DNA of 64,000 nucleotides from positions 62,001-126,000 of the forward strand of contig NZ_PCOU01000011.1 of assembly GCF_002979455.1 (NCBI RefSeq), in the 5' to 3' direction. The notes under the pieces are model-generated. The model was not told the origin of the DNA, did no database searches, and saw only the letters and a list, made by a program, of their open reading frames with translations. Positions 43,427 to 52,725 of this stretch are shown in pieces. Source of the stretch: Chryseobacterium sp. MYb7. GTDB lineage: Bacteria; Bacteroidota; Bacteroidia; Flavobacteriales; Weeksellaceae. Every line of letters begins with the position of its first letter. Position 1 is the first letter of the stretch. The position numbers and the translations under genes are program-made.

Positions 43427-44290
43427 ATGAAAAAAACTTTACTTTTTGGTATTTTAGCCTTATGTGCAGTTTCGTGCTACAGTTCTGATGACACTCCTTT
43501 TGATAACAGTGACCCATCTGCTCAAAACGTTATTCTTCCTACAAAAATGACAAAGGATGGTATTGTCATGAAGATCAATTATAACGGAACCAAAATCATC
43601 AGCATGATTAACAACATTAATCATGGGCAGAGAATTGAATTCACTTATACCGATGATTATGTGACCGGTATTAAAAATTACGAAAATAATGTTCTTGAAA
43701 GCGCCGTTGAATACGGATATAACAATGGCCGTATGGCAACAGCTGTTACGAAAGAATATTCTACTACCGGAGCAATAGAGAATACAGTTACATTTACCTA
43801 TACTTACACAAGTACGACTGAGATCAGTGTAAAAAGACTAACGAATTCGGGAACTGCAGGGACATCTACCATCAATAGTGTATTTACCTACAACAATGGA
43901 AATATGGTAAGCAATGTAGGTTCAGGAACAGGAACGGTAAATGGAAATACTGTTAATTACACTGAAAAAGAAACCTATACTTACACGGATAAAAACTATC
44001 CTTTTAAAAATGTAAAAGGCTTTGACAAAATCATATTCAATGGCAATGAAAGTGATGGGGTAAGCATGTTATTTTCGAATATAAAGAACAGCTTAAGCAC
44101 CTATAAGGGAGAGTTCACCAATACTACGGCCGGAGGAGGAACCGGAAGCGGAACGAGTGCCCATAAATACACAACCACATTTAATAGTGCCGGCTACCCA
44201 TCTGTAGAGGACAGACAAACGCTGGATATCAATGGGAACCCAACCAGTAGCGCTCCGGATAAATTTGTTTATGAATACAATTTTCAATAA
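43427..44290 (+). CDS. Lipoprotein, YD-repeat-like beta-rich
   Basis: 287 residues. Lipobox Cys at about 17 (CAVSCYSSDD). The mature part is Thr/Asn/Tyr-rich, with repeated turns of the kind EYGYNNGRM, FTYNNGNM and ETYTYTDKNYPF, reminiscent of RHS/YD-type or DUF4595-like lipoproteins of Bacteroidota. Probably outer membrane; function unknown. Confidence 0.75.
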   Translation: MKKTLLFGILALCAVSCYSSDDTPFDNSDPSAQNVILPTKMTKDGIVMKINYNGTKIISMINNINHGQRIEFTYTDDYVTGIKNYENNVLESAVEYGYNNGRMATAVTKEYSTTGAIENTVTFTYTYTSTTEISVKRLTNSGTAGTSTINSVFTYNNGNMVSNVGSGTGTVNGNTVNYTEKETYTYTDKNYPFKNVKGFDKIIFNGNESDGVSMLFSNIKNSLSTYKGEFTNTTAGGGTGSGTSAHKYTTTFNSAGYPSVEDRQTLDINGNPTSSAPDKFVYEYNFQ

Positions 44291-44318
44291 AAAAAACCTG
44301 CGTTTCAGCAGGTTTTTC
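44291..44318. terminator. Bidirectional terminator
   Basis: AAACCTGC and GCAGGTTT around a 6-base loop between convergent genes, with A and T runs on the two sides. Confidence 0.87.
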
Positions 44319-44335
44319 TTTTATTTTAGATGATT

Positions 44336-45718
44336 CTAGTTCTTTTTCCTCACTTTACTGGCTTTTACTTTTTTCACCTCATCTTTAATGAAAGGATATT
44401 TTTTCTGCATATCCTTAGCTAAAGACGGATCAAGTTCTAATGCCTTTTGAAGTGATTCCATTCCTTTATCCTGATCTTTCAGGTTGTAAAAACAATTACT
44501 CAACTGATAAAAAAGCTCAGCTCGGTGATGTTTTTTCAGGGCACTATTCAAAACAGTGACCGCATCTTCGTACTCTCCTACCAACATCAAAACTTCTGAA
44601 TAGGCATACCAGTTGTAGAACCTTGAAGGCTCTGCATCTACCAGTTTTTTAAGACAGGCAAGGCTTTCTTCAAACTTCCCTGAATCAATGAATAAAAACG
44701 CAAGCCTTTTCTGATAGTCAAGGTTGTTTTCATTCAGCTGGGTAGCTTCTTTGGCATAATGCAATGCTTCAGACATTCCGCCCATTTCTTCGTAAAGATA
44801 AGACTGCTCCATCATGGCAAGATAAAACTGAGGGTCTTCTCTCAATGATTTCTGGAATGCATTTAAAGCTAAAATAGGCTGTTTCAATGCCTTGTTGCAC
44901 AATCCTATCTTATAAAAAGTAAATGCTTTTGTATATTCCAGCTCCAGCATTTCCTCATAAGTCTCAATGGCCTTCTGGTATTGTCCCAAAGCTTCATAAC
45001 AAGCCGATTTATTAGCATATACTCCCACAGAGTTTGAGTTGATTGCTAACAGATAATCGTACCCTCTTATGGCTTCATCATAATTTTTTCTGTTGAAATA
45101 GAATTGTCCGTATTCAAACCAAGCGGTTTCAGAATAAGGGAATTCGTCTAAATATTCATTAAGAAAGGCAATCGCCTCCTCACTCTTATTCAGGTCACTG
45201 AAACACACCATAGCGTTTTCCAGCGAATATTCATCCGTAGGATCTTCCTTCAGTGCTTTTCTGTAATGTTTAAGAGCGTTAAAAGGATCTCCGAGATTCA
45301 CATATTCATCCGCAATAAAGTTGTGGAGAAAGTTTTCTTCTTCCTCTAATGTCAAAGCCTTTTTGCAGATTTCAATGGATTTTCTGGGATTTCCTAAGTT
45401 CGAATAATACTTGGCATAGCAAACCAAAAAGTCTGTATGCTCCATAGAAGCACCTTTCAGTTCGTCAATAAGTTCTTTCGCCGTATTATACTCTTCCCAC
45501 TCCAAAAGGATTTCAAGTTTTTTGATCTTGATATCCAACGAATTGGGATGAAGCTTCAGACCATAACTTACCGCCATATCAGCGTAATTAAAGTCACCCA
45601 GCTCCAAATAATAAACGATGATGTCTTCTAACTCTTCGGTATCGAAGTAGAATTCGTCATTGTTTTCCATCATTTCCTCGAACTTTTTTACAAGTTCATT
45701 TCCAAAATACTCTTCCAA
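44336..45718 (-). CDS. Tetratricopeptide repeat protein
   Basis: 460 residues, no signal peptide, TPR motifs through about 30-440 (NLGDPFNALKHYRKALKEDP, ALGQYQKAIETYEEMLELEY). Basic tail KVKASKVRKKN. A cytoplasmic scaffold; partner unknown. Single-gene unit with a 200-base upstream region. Confidence 0.88.
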   Translation of the reverse strand: MEEYFGNELVKKFEEMMENNDEFYFDTEELEDIIVYYLELGDFNYADMAVSYGLKLHPNSLDIKIKKLEILLEWEEYNTAKELIDELKGASMEHTDFLVCYAKYYSNLGNPRKSIEICKKALTLEEEENFLHNFIADEYVNLGDPFNALKHYRKALKEDPTDEYSLENAMVCFSDLNKSEEAIAFLNEYLDEFPYSETAWFEYGQFYFNRKNYDEAIRGYDYLLAINSNSVGVYANKSACYEALGQYQKAIETYEEMLELEYTKAFTFYKIGLCNKALKQPILALNAFQKSLREDPQFYLAMMEQSYLYEEMGGMSEALHYAKEATQLNENNLDYQKRLAFLFIDSGKFEESLACLKKLVDAEPSRFYNWYAYSEVLMLVGEYEDAVTVLNSALKKHHRAELFYQLSNCFYNLKDQDKGMESLQKALELDPSLAKDMQKKYPFIKDEVKKVKASKVRKKN

Positions 45719-45925
45719 TAGTGTCCTCTTTGTCGGCCCAACGCTTGAATTTACTTACAAACCTCGGCAAACGTTTAGTTAATAATACATCTGAAACTGA
45801 TATTCAAATATTTATGCAAAGTTGCAACTTTTTTTTGAATTTTCCATTTCATTAATTTCTATTATAAAAATAGTAAAAAAAGAAACCCGATAAAAGGATT
45901 GTGGATAAAAAAATGGAAATTGGGG

Positions 45926-46894
45926 TTAAATTCTTATCACAAGACGTTTTCCGCTTTGTATCTCATTATTCCACGCAGCTTCGATATTTTTTATATCAAT
46001 GTCCTGAGTTTCCATTTTTATTTTTCCGTCTACGGCTGCCTGAAACATTTCCGGAATGATTTCTGAAAAAAGAAGTGCAAATTCTTCTTTCGTCCAGCTT
46101 CCCAGCCCAGATCCTGAAATCTGAATATCCGTACCTCTGAGAATCTGTGAAGACAACTGAATAGTATCTCCGCTCATTCCTCCTATGTTTACCAGTTTGG
46201 CTTTATGAGAAAAGGAACCATCCCCTTTAAAAGCAGACAAGATCATTTCTACAGAATGTCCCCAGATATAATCCAAAACAATATCTATAGGGGGTTCTTT
46301 ATGAATATCTTTTATTTTTTGCTTAAAATCATGATCGGTCATCTTTAGAGAAACAGCCTCATCAGCCCCCAGCTCAAGTAAAGACTGTAAAGATTCTTCA
46401 TTTCTTCCGGTAACGATAATCTTTTGGGCTCCGTATAATCTGGCTACCTGAACGGCAATTCTCCCTGTAATTCCTGTTGCTCCATTGATCAGAACTGTAT
46501 TCCCTTTTTGTATTCCTGCCTTGAATTTTAATGCCATTGCTGATCCCATAACGGCATTGGGCAGTGCAGCAGCTAAGGAAAAATCCAGTTCTTCAGGGAT
46601 TGGAATGATCATTTTCTTATCTGCTGCAGCTTTTTCGGATACGGTTCCTTTTTTACTGAAAAAATAGACTTTATCTCCATTTTCCAGATATCCTGCTCCA
46701 TCTGTTCCGATAATTGTCGGCTGATGTTCCTGATTTTCTGTGGAATAATGGTTTCCTCCGGCTCTGGCTCTATCCAGGTTTTTAATTGAGGCTGCTTTTA
46801 CGGAAACCAAAACTTCATTTTCCTGTACTTCAGGATCCGGAAAATCTACATATTGAGGAATACTTCCTTTTTCAAATACTATTGCTGCTTTCAT
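45926..46894 (-). CDS. MDR-superfamily quinone oxidoreductase-like protein
   Basis: 322 residues. GroES-like N-terminal domain (about 1-120) and a Rossmann domain with NGATGITGRIAVQVARLYGA (about 135-155). The zinc ligands of classic alcohol dehydrogenases are absent, which fits NADPH-dependent quinone or enal reductases. It follows a Crp-type regulator gene by 103 bases on the same strand, so the two probably form one unit. Confidence 0.87.
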   Translation of the reverse strand: MKAAIVFEKGSIPQYVDFPDPEVQENEVLVSVKAASIKNLDRARAGGNHYSTENQEHQPTIIGTDGAGYLENGDKVYFFSKKGTVSEKAAADKKMIIPIPEELDFSLAAALPNAVMGSAMALKFKAGIQKGNTVLINGATGITGRIAVQVARLYGAQKIIVTGRNEESLQSLLELGADEAVSLKMTDHDFKQKIKDIHKEPPIDIVLDYIWGHSVEMILSAFKGDGSFSHKAKLVNIGGMSGDTIQLSSQILRGTDIQISGSGLGSWTKEEFALLFSEIIPEMFQAAVDGKIKMETQDIDIKNIEAAWNNEIQSGKRLVIRI

Positions 46895-46997
46895 TCTTTT
46901 AATTTTTATACAAAATTATGAGGGATTAAGGATTTGGAGCGATAACATTTGTTATCAGTTTTGGAAAGGGGAGCTGGAAGAGGGAGGCTGGGAGTTA

Positions 46998-47576
46998 TTA
47001 AAGTCCTTCTTTCAATATTTTGCTTTTGATTCTGCTGAGATGTACTGTAGTAATCCCGAGATAGGAAGCAATATAATGCTGAGGAACCCTTCTGATGATC
47101 TCCGGTTTTTGTTTAACCAGATTCAGATATCGCTGCTGCGGCGTGTCTTTAATGAATGAAAAGAAGTGTTTCATATAGTCGAAGACCCTTTCGAAGAGAG
47201 CATCCATAAAAAGGTTTCTGAGCTCCGGATTTTCATAAACTTCTTCCAGGAAAGCTTCCACATCAGGTTTATTGATTTTGTATAAGATACATGGTTCTAT
47301 GGTTTCAAACGATACCATACTCGGCAATCCTTTTTTAAAACTTTCAAGGGAAGAGAACATTGTATTTTCAAGAAAAAACTGGAAGGTTACGTCTTTTCCG
47401 TCGTTATTATACCATGCTCTGACGATGCCCTTTTCAATATAATAGGCATTATAGGAAACCTCATCTTCTTTTAAAAGTAAAGTTTTGGCAGGAACTTCCA
47501 TGCGCTCGAAGCTGCCAAGAAATTTTCTCCATTTTTCTTTGGGGAAAGGAAATCTTTTTTTGATATGTTCAAACAT
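46998..47576 (-). CDS. Crp/Fnr-family regulator
   Basis: 192 residues from Met at 47576 (MFEHIKKRFPF). An in-frame Met nine codons earlier lies in the loop of the glmM terminator hairpin and is unlikely. A cNMP-binding-like domain (about 20-110, KEDEVSYNAYYIEKGIVRAWY) precedes a short HTH (about 160-192, VPQHYIASYLGITTVHLSRIKSK). It lacks the Arg-Ser cAMP signature, so another ligand is likely. Probable regulator of the reductase gene downstream. Confidence 0.87.
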   Translation of the reverse strand: MFEHIKKRFPFPKEKWRKFLGSFERMEVPAKTLLLKEDEVSYNAYYIEKGIVRAWYNNDGKDVTFQFFLENTMFSSLESFKKGLPSMVSFETIEPCILYKINKPDVEAFLEEVYENPELRNLFMDALFERVFDYMKHFFSFIKDTPQQRYLNLVKQKPEIIRRVPQHYIASYLGITTVHLSRIKSKILKEGL

Positions 47577-47587
47577 TCCTGATAAAA

Positions 47588-47615
47588 AAAAGAACGGACA
47601 CATTGTCCGTTCTTC
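47588..47615 (-). terminator. Terminator of glmM
   Basis: GAACGGACA pairs with TGTCCGTTC around a 3-base loop, followed by a T run on the minus strand. Confidence 0.88.
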
Positions 47616-47623
47616 GTCTATTT

Positions 47624-49006
47624 TTAGATTAAACTCTTGATTTTAGCAATGATGTCATCTCCTAACTGATCTGCTTCTTCCTGAGATTTCGCTTCAGTAT
47701 AAATTCTGATAATCGGCTCTGTATTGGATTTTCTAAGGTGAACCCAATTGTTTTCAAAGTCTATTTTAACACCGTCTACGGTAGAAACCTCTTCATTCTG
47801 ATATTCCTGCTCCATTTTGCTTAAGATAGCATCTACATCAATTTCCGGTGTAAGTTCTATCTTCTTTTTACCCATGAAATAGCTTGGATATCCTGCTCTT
47901 AATTCGGAAACCGTTTTGTTTTCTTTGGCTAAATGAGTTAAGAATAAGGCTACTCCTACTAAAGAGTCTCTTCCGTAATGCAATTCAGGATAGATAATTC
48001 CTCCGTTTCCTTCTCCTCCGATCACTGCATTTTTCTCTTTCATCAAAGTAACAACGTTTACTTCTCCTACAGCACTTGCAAAGTATTCTGAATCGTGGGC
48101 ATTTGCTACATCTCTCAATGCTCGGCTTGAAGACAGATTGGAAATTGCAGCTCCTTTTTTATTTTTCAACAGGTAATCAGCCACGGCTACAAGTGTGTAT
48201 TCTTCACCAAACATTTCCCCTTTTTCATCAATCAGAGCTAATCTGTCCACATCCGGATCTACTACAACTCCTAAATCAGCGTTTTCTTTCTTCACCAATT
48301 CACAGATATCTCCCAAATGTTCTTTTAATGGTTCAGGATTGTGTGGGAAGTGACCGGTTGGTTCACAGTATAATTTAATGGTTTCACAGCCTAATTTATC
48401 CAAAAGCATAGGAATCGCAATTCCTCCGGTAGAATTTACCGCATCAAGAACGATTTTAAAGTTTTTCGCTTTGATAGCTTCCACATCTACCATTGGTAAA
48501 TCCAGAATCTGCTGAATATGGATATCAAAAGCATCATCTCTTGTTTCGTATTTTCCAAGATCATCTACTTCTGCATAGTTGAAATCTTCACTTTCTGCCA
48601 AAGCCAGTACCTCTGCACCGTTTTCACCAGTGATAAATTCTCCTTTTTCGTTTAATAACTTAAGGGCATTCCATTGTTTTGGGTTGTGGGAAGCGGTAAG
48701 GATGATTCCTCCGTCTGCATTCAGCTCAGGAACCATTACTTCAACTGTTGGTGTTGTAGAAAGCCCTAGGTCTACCACATTGATTCCCAATCCCTGTAAA
48801 GTAGCTGTTACCAGGGAAGAAACCATTTGTCCAGAAATTCTGGCATCTCTTCCGATGACAAGGGTAAGGTCTTTTTTATTTTTATTATTCTGAAGCCAGG
48901 TTCCGAATGCGGATGCGAATTTTACCACATCCAGTGGTGTTAAGTTATCATTTACTTTTCCACCGATGGTTCCGCGAATTCCGGAAATAGATTTTATTAA
49001 CGACAT
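47624..49006 (-). CDS. glmM: Phosphoglucosamine mutase
   Basis: 460 residues, normal length for the alpha-D-phosphohexomutase family. Phospho-Ser is S106 in TASHNPKQWNALK; metal loop DPDVDRLALID; sugar loop GEGNGGIIYPE; phosphate loop RKSNTEPIIRIY. It interconverts glucosamine-6-P and glucosamine-1-P for peptidoglycan and LPS. The ASHNPKQWNALK wording is also compatible with a phosphomannomutase, so glmM is preferred rather than certain. Confidence 0.88.
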   Translation of the reverse strand: MSLIKSISGIRGTIGGKVNDNLTPLDVVKFASAFGTWLQNNKNKKDLTLVIGRDARISGQMVSSLVTATLQGLGINVVDLGLSTTPTVEVMVPELNADGGIILTASHNPKQWNALKLLNEKGEFITGENGAEVLALAESEDFNYAEVDDLGKYETRDDAFDIHIQQILDLPMVDVEAIKAKNFKIVLDAVNSTGGIAIPMLLDKLGCETIKLYCEPTGHFPHNPEPLKEHLGDICELVKKENADLGVVVDPDVDRLALIDEKGEMFGEEYTLVAVADYLLKNKKGAAISNLSSSRALRDVANAHDSEYFASAVGEVNVVTLMKEKNAVIGGEGNGGIIYPELHYGRDSLVGVALFLTHLAKENKTVSELRAGYPSYFMGKKKIELTPEIDVDAILSKMEQEYQNEEVSTVDGVKIDFENNWVHLRKSNTEPIIRIYTEAKSQEEADQLGDDIIAKIKSLI

Positions 49007-49044
49007 TATGTTTTTAATTTATAGTTTTTCTAAGTTTTCCAGAG

Positions 49045-49052
49045 CAAAGATA
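49045..49052 (-). promoter_or_regulatory. Minus-7 box TATCTTTG for glmM
   Basis: TAnnTTTG match on the minus strand 39 bases before the glmM start. Confidence 0.5.
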
Positions 49053-49070
49053 CTTAAAAGACCTTTCAAC

Positions 49071-50087
49071 TTATAGAATGGGAATCTTTTTTTGGATTTT
49101 ATCATAGGTATTTTTCACAACTTTCGGTGGTGCAAAACGATATCCTATGTATAAAAGGCCATAGAGGTTATTATTCTCTACGGTCTGGTTGTTTTTCTGA
49201 TCGTAGGAATTGGCATTAAAATTCATTTTTCCTCCGAATAAAAAGCGATCTGTATTATAACCTACGTGCAGACCTCCCTGCATTCTTATAGTAGCGTACT
49301 GCGCATTTTCTTTTACTCCTCCATTTTCAAAATCCCTGTAACTGGAGAATTTTCCTCCAATTCCAACAGCCAGGTAGGGAGAGATATTTACTTTTGTCCC
49401 AAGTACCCAATTGTAGAAATATCCGATATTACCTCCAATATTGTATTGGGTTTCTTTGTCTTTTACTCCGTCAATGGTATTTCTGAAAATGGTGAGATCA
49501 TAATCTACAAAAGGAACCCAGCTGCCATTGCTTTTCTTTTGCCATTCACCCTGAGTGTAGACTGTTCTTGCTGAAAAATTTTTGTTAAGAATATAAGAGG
49601 TAGAACCTCCAAAACTTTGTACTCTAAGATCAGGAAACTGAAGGTACGGATCTCTTCCTTCCTCCCATTGCGGGAAAAGGTCTTTCATATTTTCCACATA
49701 AAAGCCTCTTACATTTTTATAATATAGATTCTGGATGATTCTACCAGGAAAAAACCTGAAACTGAAATCGGTATAGGAACTTTTCCCTTTCATATTGTCA
49801 TCATTATTTCCTTCTAAAAACCTGGGAGCAAATGACAGTGTTGCACTTATGATTCTATAATCGACCGAAAGGGATGTTTTTGTTTTATTGTTGATGGACA
49901 GGATGGTTTGATTTGCATTCTTTCCTTCTCCCTCTGTAAAGACATAGCTCTCGATATTGGTATCAAGATTCACACGAATCATTACCTGGTCTGCATAAGA
50001 CTTGGTATTTATGGTATCCGACTGTGCTTTTACCTGAAAGACAAATAAAGAAAATAATACAGCTAATCCTGCTTTAAAAAAATTCAA
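49071..50087 (-). CDS. DUF4421 family outer-membrane protein
   Basis: 338 residues. Signal peptide (about 1-21, ending VFQVKAQ). The rest has alternating strands typical of a beta barrel (YTDFSFRFFPGRIIQNLYYK, ISPYLAVGIGGKFSSY) and matches DUF4421 of Bacteroidota. Function unknown. Confidence 0.8.
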   Translation of the reverse strand: MNFFKAGLAVLFSLFVFQVKAQSDTINTKSYADQVMIRVNLDTNIESYVFTEGEGKNANQTILSINNKTKTSLSVDYRIISATLSFAPRFLEGNNDDNMKGKSSYTDFSFRFFPGRIIQNLYYKNVRGFYVENMKDLFPQWEEGRDPYLQFPDLRVQSFGGSTSYILNKNFSARTVYTQGEWQKKSNGSWVPFVDYDLTIFRNTIDGVKDKETQYNIGGNIGYFYNWVLGTKVNISPYLAVGIGGKFSSYRDFENGGVKENAQYATIRMQGGLHVGYNTDRFLFGGKMNFNANSYDQKNNQTVENNNLYGLLYIGYRFAPPKVVKNTYDKIQKKIPIL

Positions 50088-50153
50088 ACCGAATAATTTA
50101 CATTAGAAAAATGAAATTACTACATTTTTTTCAATTATCCGATGAATACAATA

Positions 50154-50306
50154 TTAAGAACAACCGCAGTCTTTGTCGCAGTTGGTTCTTTTGGAGCTGA
50201 ATTTCTTGGGTGCGAAATTCTTTTTAAGTACTTTAAATAATGAGTAACAGGCGAATGCTACAATTAATGCAATAAGTACGTACTGAATAATTAATGATGA
50301 GTCCAT
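50154..50306 (-). CDS. FeoB-associated Cys-rich membrane protein
   Basis: 50 residues from Met at 50306 (MDSSLIIQYVLIALIV); a longer open frame upstream is inside feoB. One membrane helix (about 5-25) and a Cys-rich end (CDKDCGCS) that could bind iron or zinc. Start overlaps the feoB stop as TAATG, so it is the third gene of the feo operon and plays the part of FeoC-like small partners by position. Confidence 0.87.
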   Translation of the reverse strand: MDSSLIIQYVLIALIVAFACYSLFKVLKKNFAPKKFSSKRTNCDKDCGCS

Positions 50307-52339
50307 TACTTTAAAATCTGGTATACTATCATCGACACAAAATATGCCAAACCTGTCATCATGACTACCTGAAAGCCGGTCCATTTCCAGCTTTTGGTTT
50401 CTCTGTAGACTACTGCAAGTGTAGAAACACACTGCATTGCAAATGCATAGAAAAGAAGAACAGAAATTCCTGTTGCAAAACTGAAGACTTTTTCTCCGTT
50501 GGGTTTTACATCTCTTCTCATTTTATCAATTACTTTTACTTCCGGAGCATCATCTTCCAAACTGTAAAGGGTAGACATTGTACCTACAAAAACTTCTCTC
50601 GCTACGAAACTTGTAAGAATTCCTACGCCCATTTTCCAGTCGTAACCAAGGGGAGCGATTACAGGTTCTATTCCTTTACCCATTTTAGCAAGGTAAGAAT
50701 GATCCAGGTGAACATCTGCAGCCACAAATTCGTTTGTTTTCTGGCTTGGCCCGAAATAGCTCAGGAACCAGATGATGATACTTACAATGAAAATTATTTT
50801 TCCGGCTCCGGTAATGAAGTCCCAGACTTTTCCTAAAACCATTTTAAGGTCATATCCGAAAAGTGGTTTTTTATAGGCAGGGAGATCCATCACCAGATAT
50901 GTTTTTCCTTTACTTTTAATAAATCTTTTAAGGATAGCTGCTGAGAATAAAGCGACAAGGAAGCCAAGGAGATACATTCCCATCAAAACCAGTGCTTTAT
51001 ATTTTATTCCCAAAAATGTTCCTTCTGAGATAATCAATCCGATGATAATACTGTATACCGGAAGTCTCGCAGAACATGTCATAAAAGGTGTTACTAATAT
51101 GGTCAGCAGTCTTTCTTTTACGTTTTCAATATTTCTTGTAGAGATTACTGCGGGGATAGCACAGGCAGTTCCTGATACCAGCGGAACAATACTTTTCCCG
51201 TTAAGTCCGAACGGACGAAGCAATCTGTCCATCAAAAATACAACCCTTGCCATATATCCTGAATCTTCCAACAGATAAAGGAAATACAACAGGATTCCGA
51301 TTTGAGGGGCGAAAACTACAATTCCTCCAATTCCGGGAACGATTCCGTTTGAAATCAAAGAATTAATTGGTCCTTCGGGAAGGTGTTCGCTGGTGAATGC
51401 TGCCAGCCATGAGAAGGAACTTTCAATCCAATTCATTGGATATTCTGCAAGGAAGAACACACTTTGGAAAATTACCAGCAGGATAAGTAAAAAGACTATA
51501 TATCCCCAGAATTTATGAACTAAAACTTTATCGAGTTTTTCGGTTAACAATTCTTTGAACTGAGCTTTTTTAGAAATGACATCAGCCAGTATTTTGTCTA
51601 CGTTCTGATATCTTCTAACGGTTTCCTGAACCTGTAATCTTTTTGGAACCAAGCTTTTAGAATCCGGTTCATTCAGCTGTTCCATTACAGAACTTATCCT
51701 TCCCAGATCTCCGCCCAATGAAAGGCTCATCCAGGCTTTATATTCATTGTCGAAACCTTTGTGTGCCGCCAGTTTTTGAATAAAATCTCTATGTTCGTTA
51801 GGCGTTTCAAAAGAAAGGGTATTTGTTTTTACAAACTCGTTATTGTAAACCGCTTCTCTTACTTCGTCAATTCCTATATGTTCTTTGGCGTTGGTCTGAA
51901 TAATTTTAATCCCTAATGCTTCAGAAAACTTTTGAATATCTATGGTGATTCCTCTTCTTTCTGCCTGATCAATCTGATTGACAATCAGAATCATCGGAAT
52001 ACCAAGATCCTGAATCTGCTGAAACAAAAGCAGTCCTCTTTTTAAACTTAATGCTTCAAGAATGTAAACAACTCCCGCGTAGTTTTTCTGTTCATCGATA
52101 AGATATTTGGAAAAAATAGCCTCATCTTCTGAACTCGGGTATACACTGTAAGAGCCTGGAAGGTCAATTACTTCCACTTCTTCGTTTTTATAAGAATAAT
52201 TCCCCGAATGGCTTGCAACGGTAACGCCGGCATAGTTTCCGGTCTTCTGCTTTTTGTTGCAAAGCGTATTAAAAACCGTTGACTTTCCTACATTAGGATT
52301 TCCGACTAAAAGTATCTGTTTTTTCTTGTTTTCCTGCAT
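50306..52339 (-). CDS. feoB: Ferrous iron transporter FeoB
   Basis: 677 residues. N-terminal G domain with GNPNVGKST (13-21), DLPGSY and NQID, a helical linker, and two Gate regions with about ten membrane helices (VPLVSGTACAIPAVISTRN and FMTCSARLPVY). Moves Fe2+ across the inner membrane. Start overlaps the feoA stop by one base (TAATG). Confidence 0.95.
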   Translation of the reverse strand: MQENKKKQILLVGNPNVGKSTVFNTLCNKKQKTGNYAGVTVASHSGNYSYKNEEVEVIDLPGSYSVYPSSEDEAIFSKYLIDEQKNYAGVVYILEALSLKRGLLLFQQIQDLGIPMILIVNQIDQAERRGITIDIQKFSEALGIKIIQTNAKEHIGIDEVREAVYNNEFVKTNTLSFETPNEHRDFIQKLAAHKGFDNEYKAWMSLSLGGDLGRISSVMEQLNEPDSKSLVPKRLQVQETVRRYQNVDKILADVISKKAQFKELLTEKLDKVLVHKFWGYIVFLLILLVIFQSVFFLAEYPMNWIESSFSWLAAFTSEHLPEGPINSLISNGIVPGIGGIVVFAPQIGILLYFLYLLEDSGYMARVVFLMDRLLRPFGLNGKSIVPLVSGTACAIPAVISTRNIENVKERLLTILVTPFMTCSARLPVYSIIIGLIISEGTFLGIKYKALVLMGMYLLGFLVALFSAAILKRFIKSKGKTYLVMDLPAYKKPLFGYDLKMVLGKVWDFITGAGKIIFIVSIIIWFLSYFGPSQKTNEFVAADVHLDHSYLAKMGKGIEPVIAPLGYDWKMGVGILTSFVAREVFVGTMSTLYSLEDDAPEVKVIDKMRRDVKPNGEKVFSFATGISVLLFYAFAMQCVSTLAVVYRETKSWKWTGFQVVMMTGLAYFVSMIVYQILK

Positions 52340-52593
52340 TAATTCAATTCTTCAACAATGATGTAATCTCCTTCTTCCTCACGAAGAGCAATCCGGCTTT
52401 TTTCTGCTCCAAACTCCACATACATAGGCCCATTGAACGGCGCCTGATACAAAATTCTGAAAGTGGTTTCCGGAAGAAGCCCCATTTCAATGATTTTATT
52501 GGGCATTTTAAGATGGTCGTTATCATACCCCAATATCTTCCCCATTTTGTTTTTAGGGAATCCACTTAATTTATGTAATCCTTTCTCTTTCAA
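52339..52593 (-). CDS. feoA: FeoA domain protein
   Basis: 84 residues, one SH3-like FeoA domain (IIEMGLLPETTFRILYQAPF, YVEFGAEKSRIALREEE). Cytoplasmic partner of FeoB. First gene of the operon; the promoter region has a TATATTTG box and a 21-base palindrome that fits iron control. Confidence 0.92.
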   Translation of the reverse strand: MKEKGLHKLSGFPKNKMGKILGYDNDHLKMPNKIIEMGLLPETTFRILYQAPFNGPMYVEFGAEKSRIALREEEGDYIIVEELN

Positions 52594-52612
52594 AGCCTAA
52601 TTTTTAGTCCTG

Positions 52613-52620
52613 CAAATATA
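52613..52620 (-). promoter_or_regulatory. Minus-7 box of the feo operon (TATATTTG)
   Basis: TAnnTTTG match on the minus strand 20 bases before feoA. Confidence 0.6.
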
Positions 52621-52623
52621 CGC

Positions 52624-52644
52624 TATTTAAATTTAATCTAAATA
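52624..52644. promoter_or_regulatory. Palindromic operator upstream of feoA
   Basis: TATTTAnATTnAATnTAAATA, a 21-base palindrome symmetric at every specified position, just upstream of the minus-7 box and covering the minus-35 area. Position and form suit a Fur- or DtxR-type metal repressor. Confidence 0.6.
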
Positions 52645-52659
52645 ACGTTTGGAATAAAA

Positions 52660-52698
52660 GAAATCAACCCAAATACATTGCTGTATCTGGGTTGATTC
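52660..52698 (-). terminator. Terminator after the GLPGLI gene
   Basis: ATCAACCCA pairs with TGGGTTGAT with inner ATACA/TGTAT pairs; T-rich on the minus strand. Confidence 0.7.
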
Positions 52699-52725
52699 AA
52701 AATATAATTTAGTTGATATGAATGC

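Noticed and set aside
47576..47603. Longer N-terminus for the Crp-type regulator
   Set aside because: The upstream ATG is in the loop of the glmM terminator.
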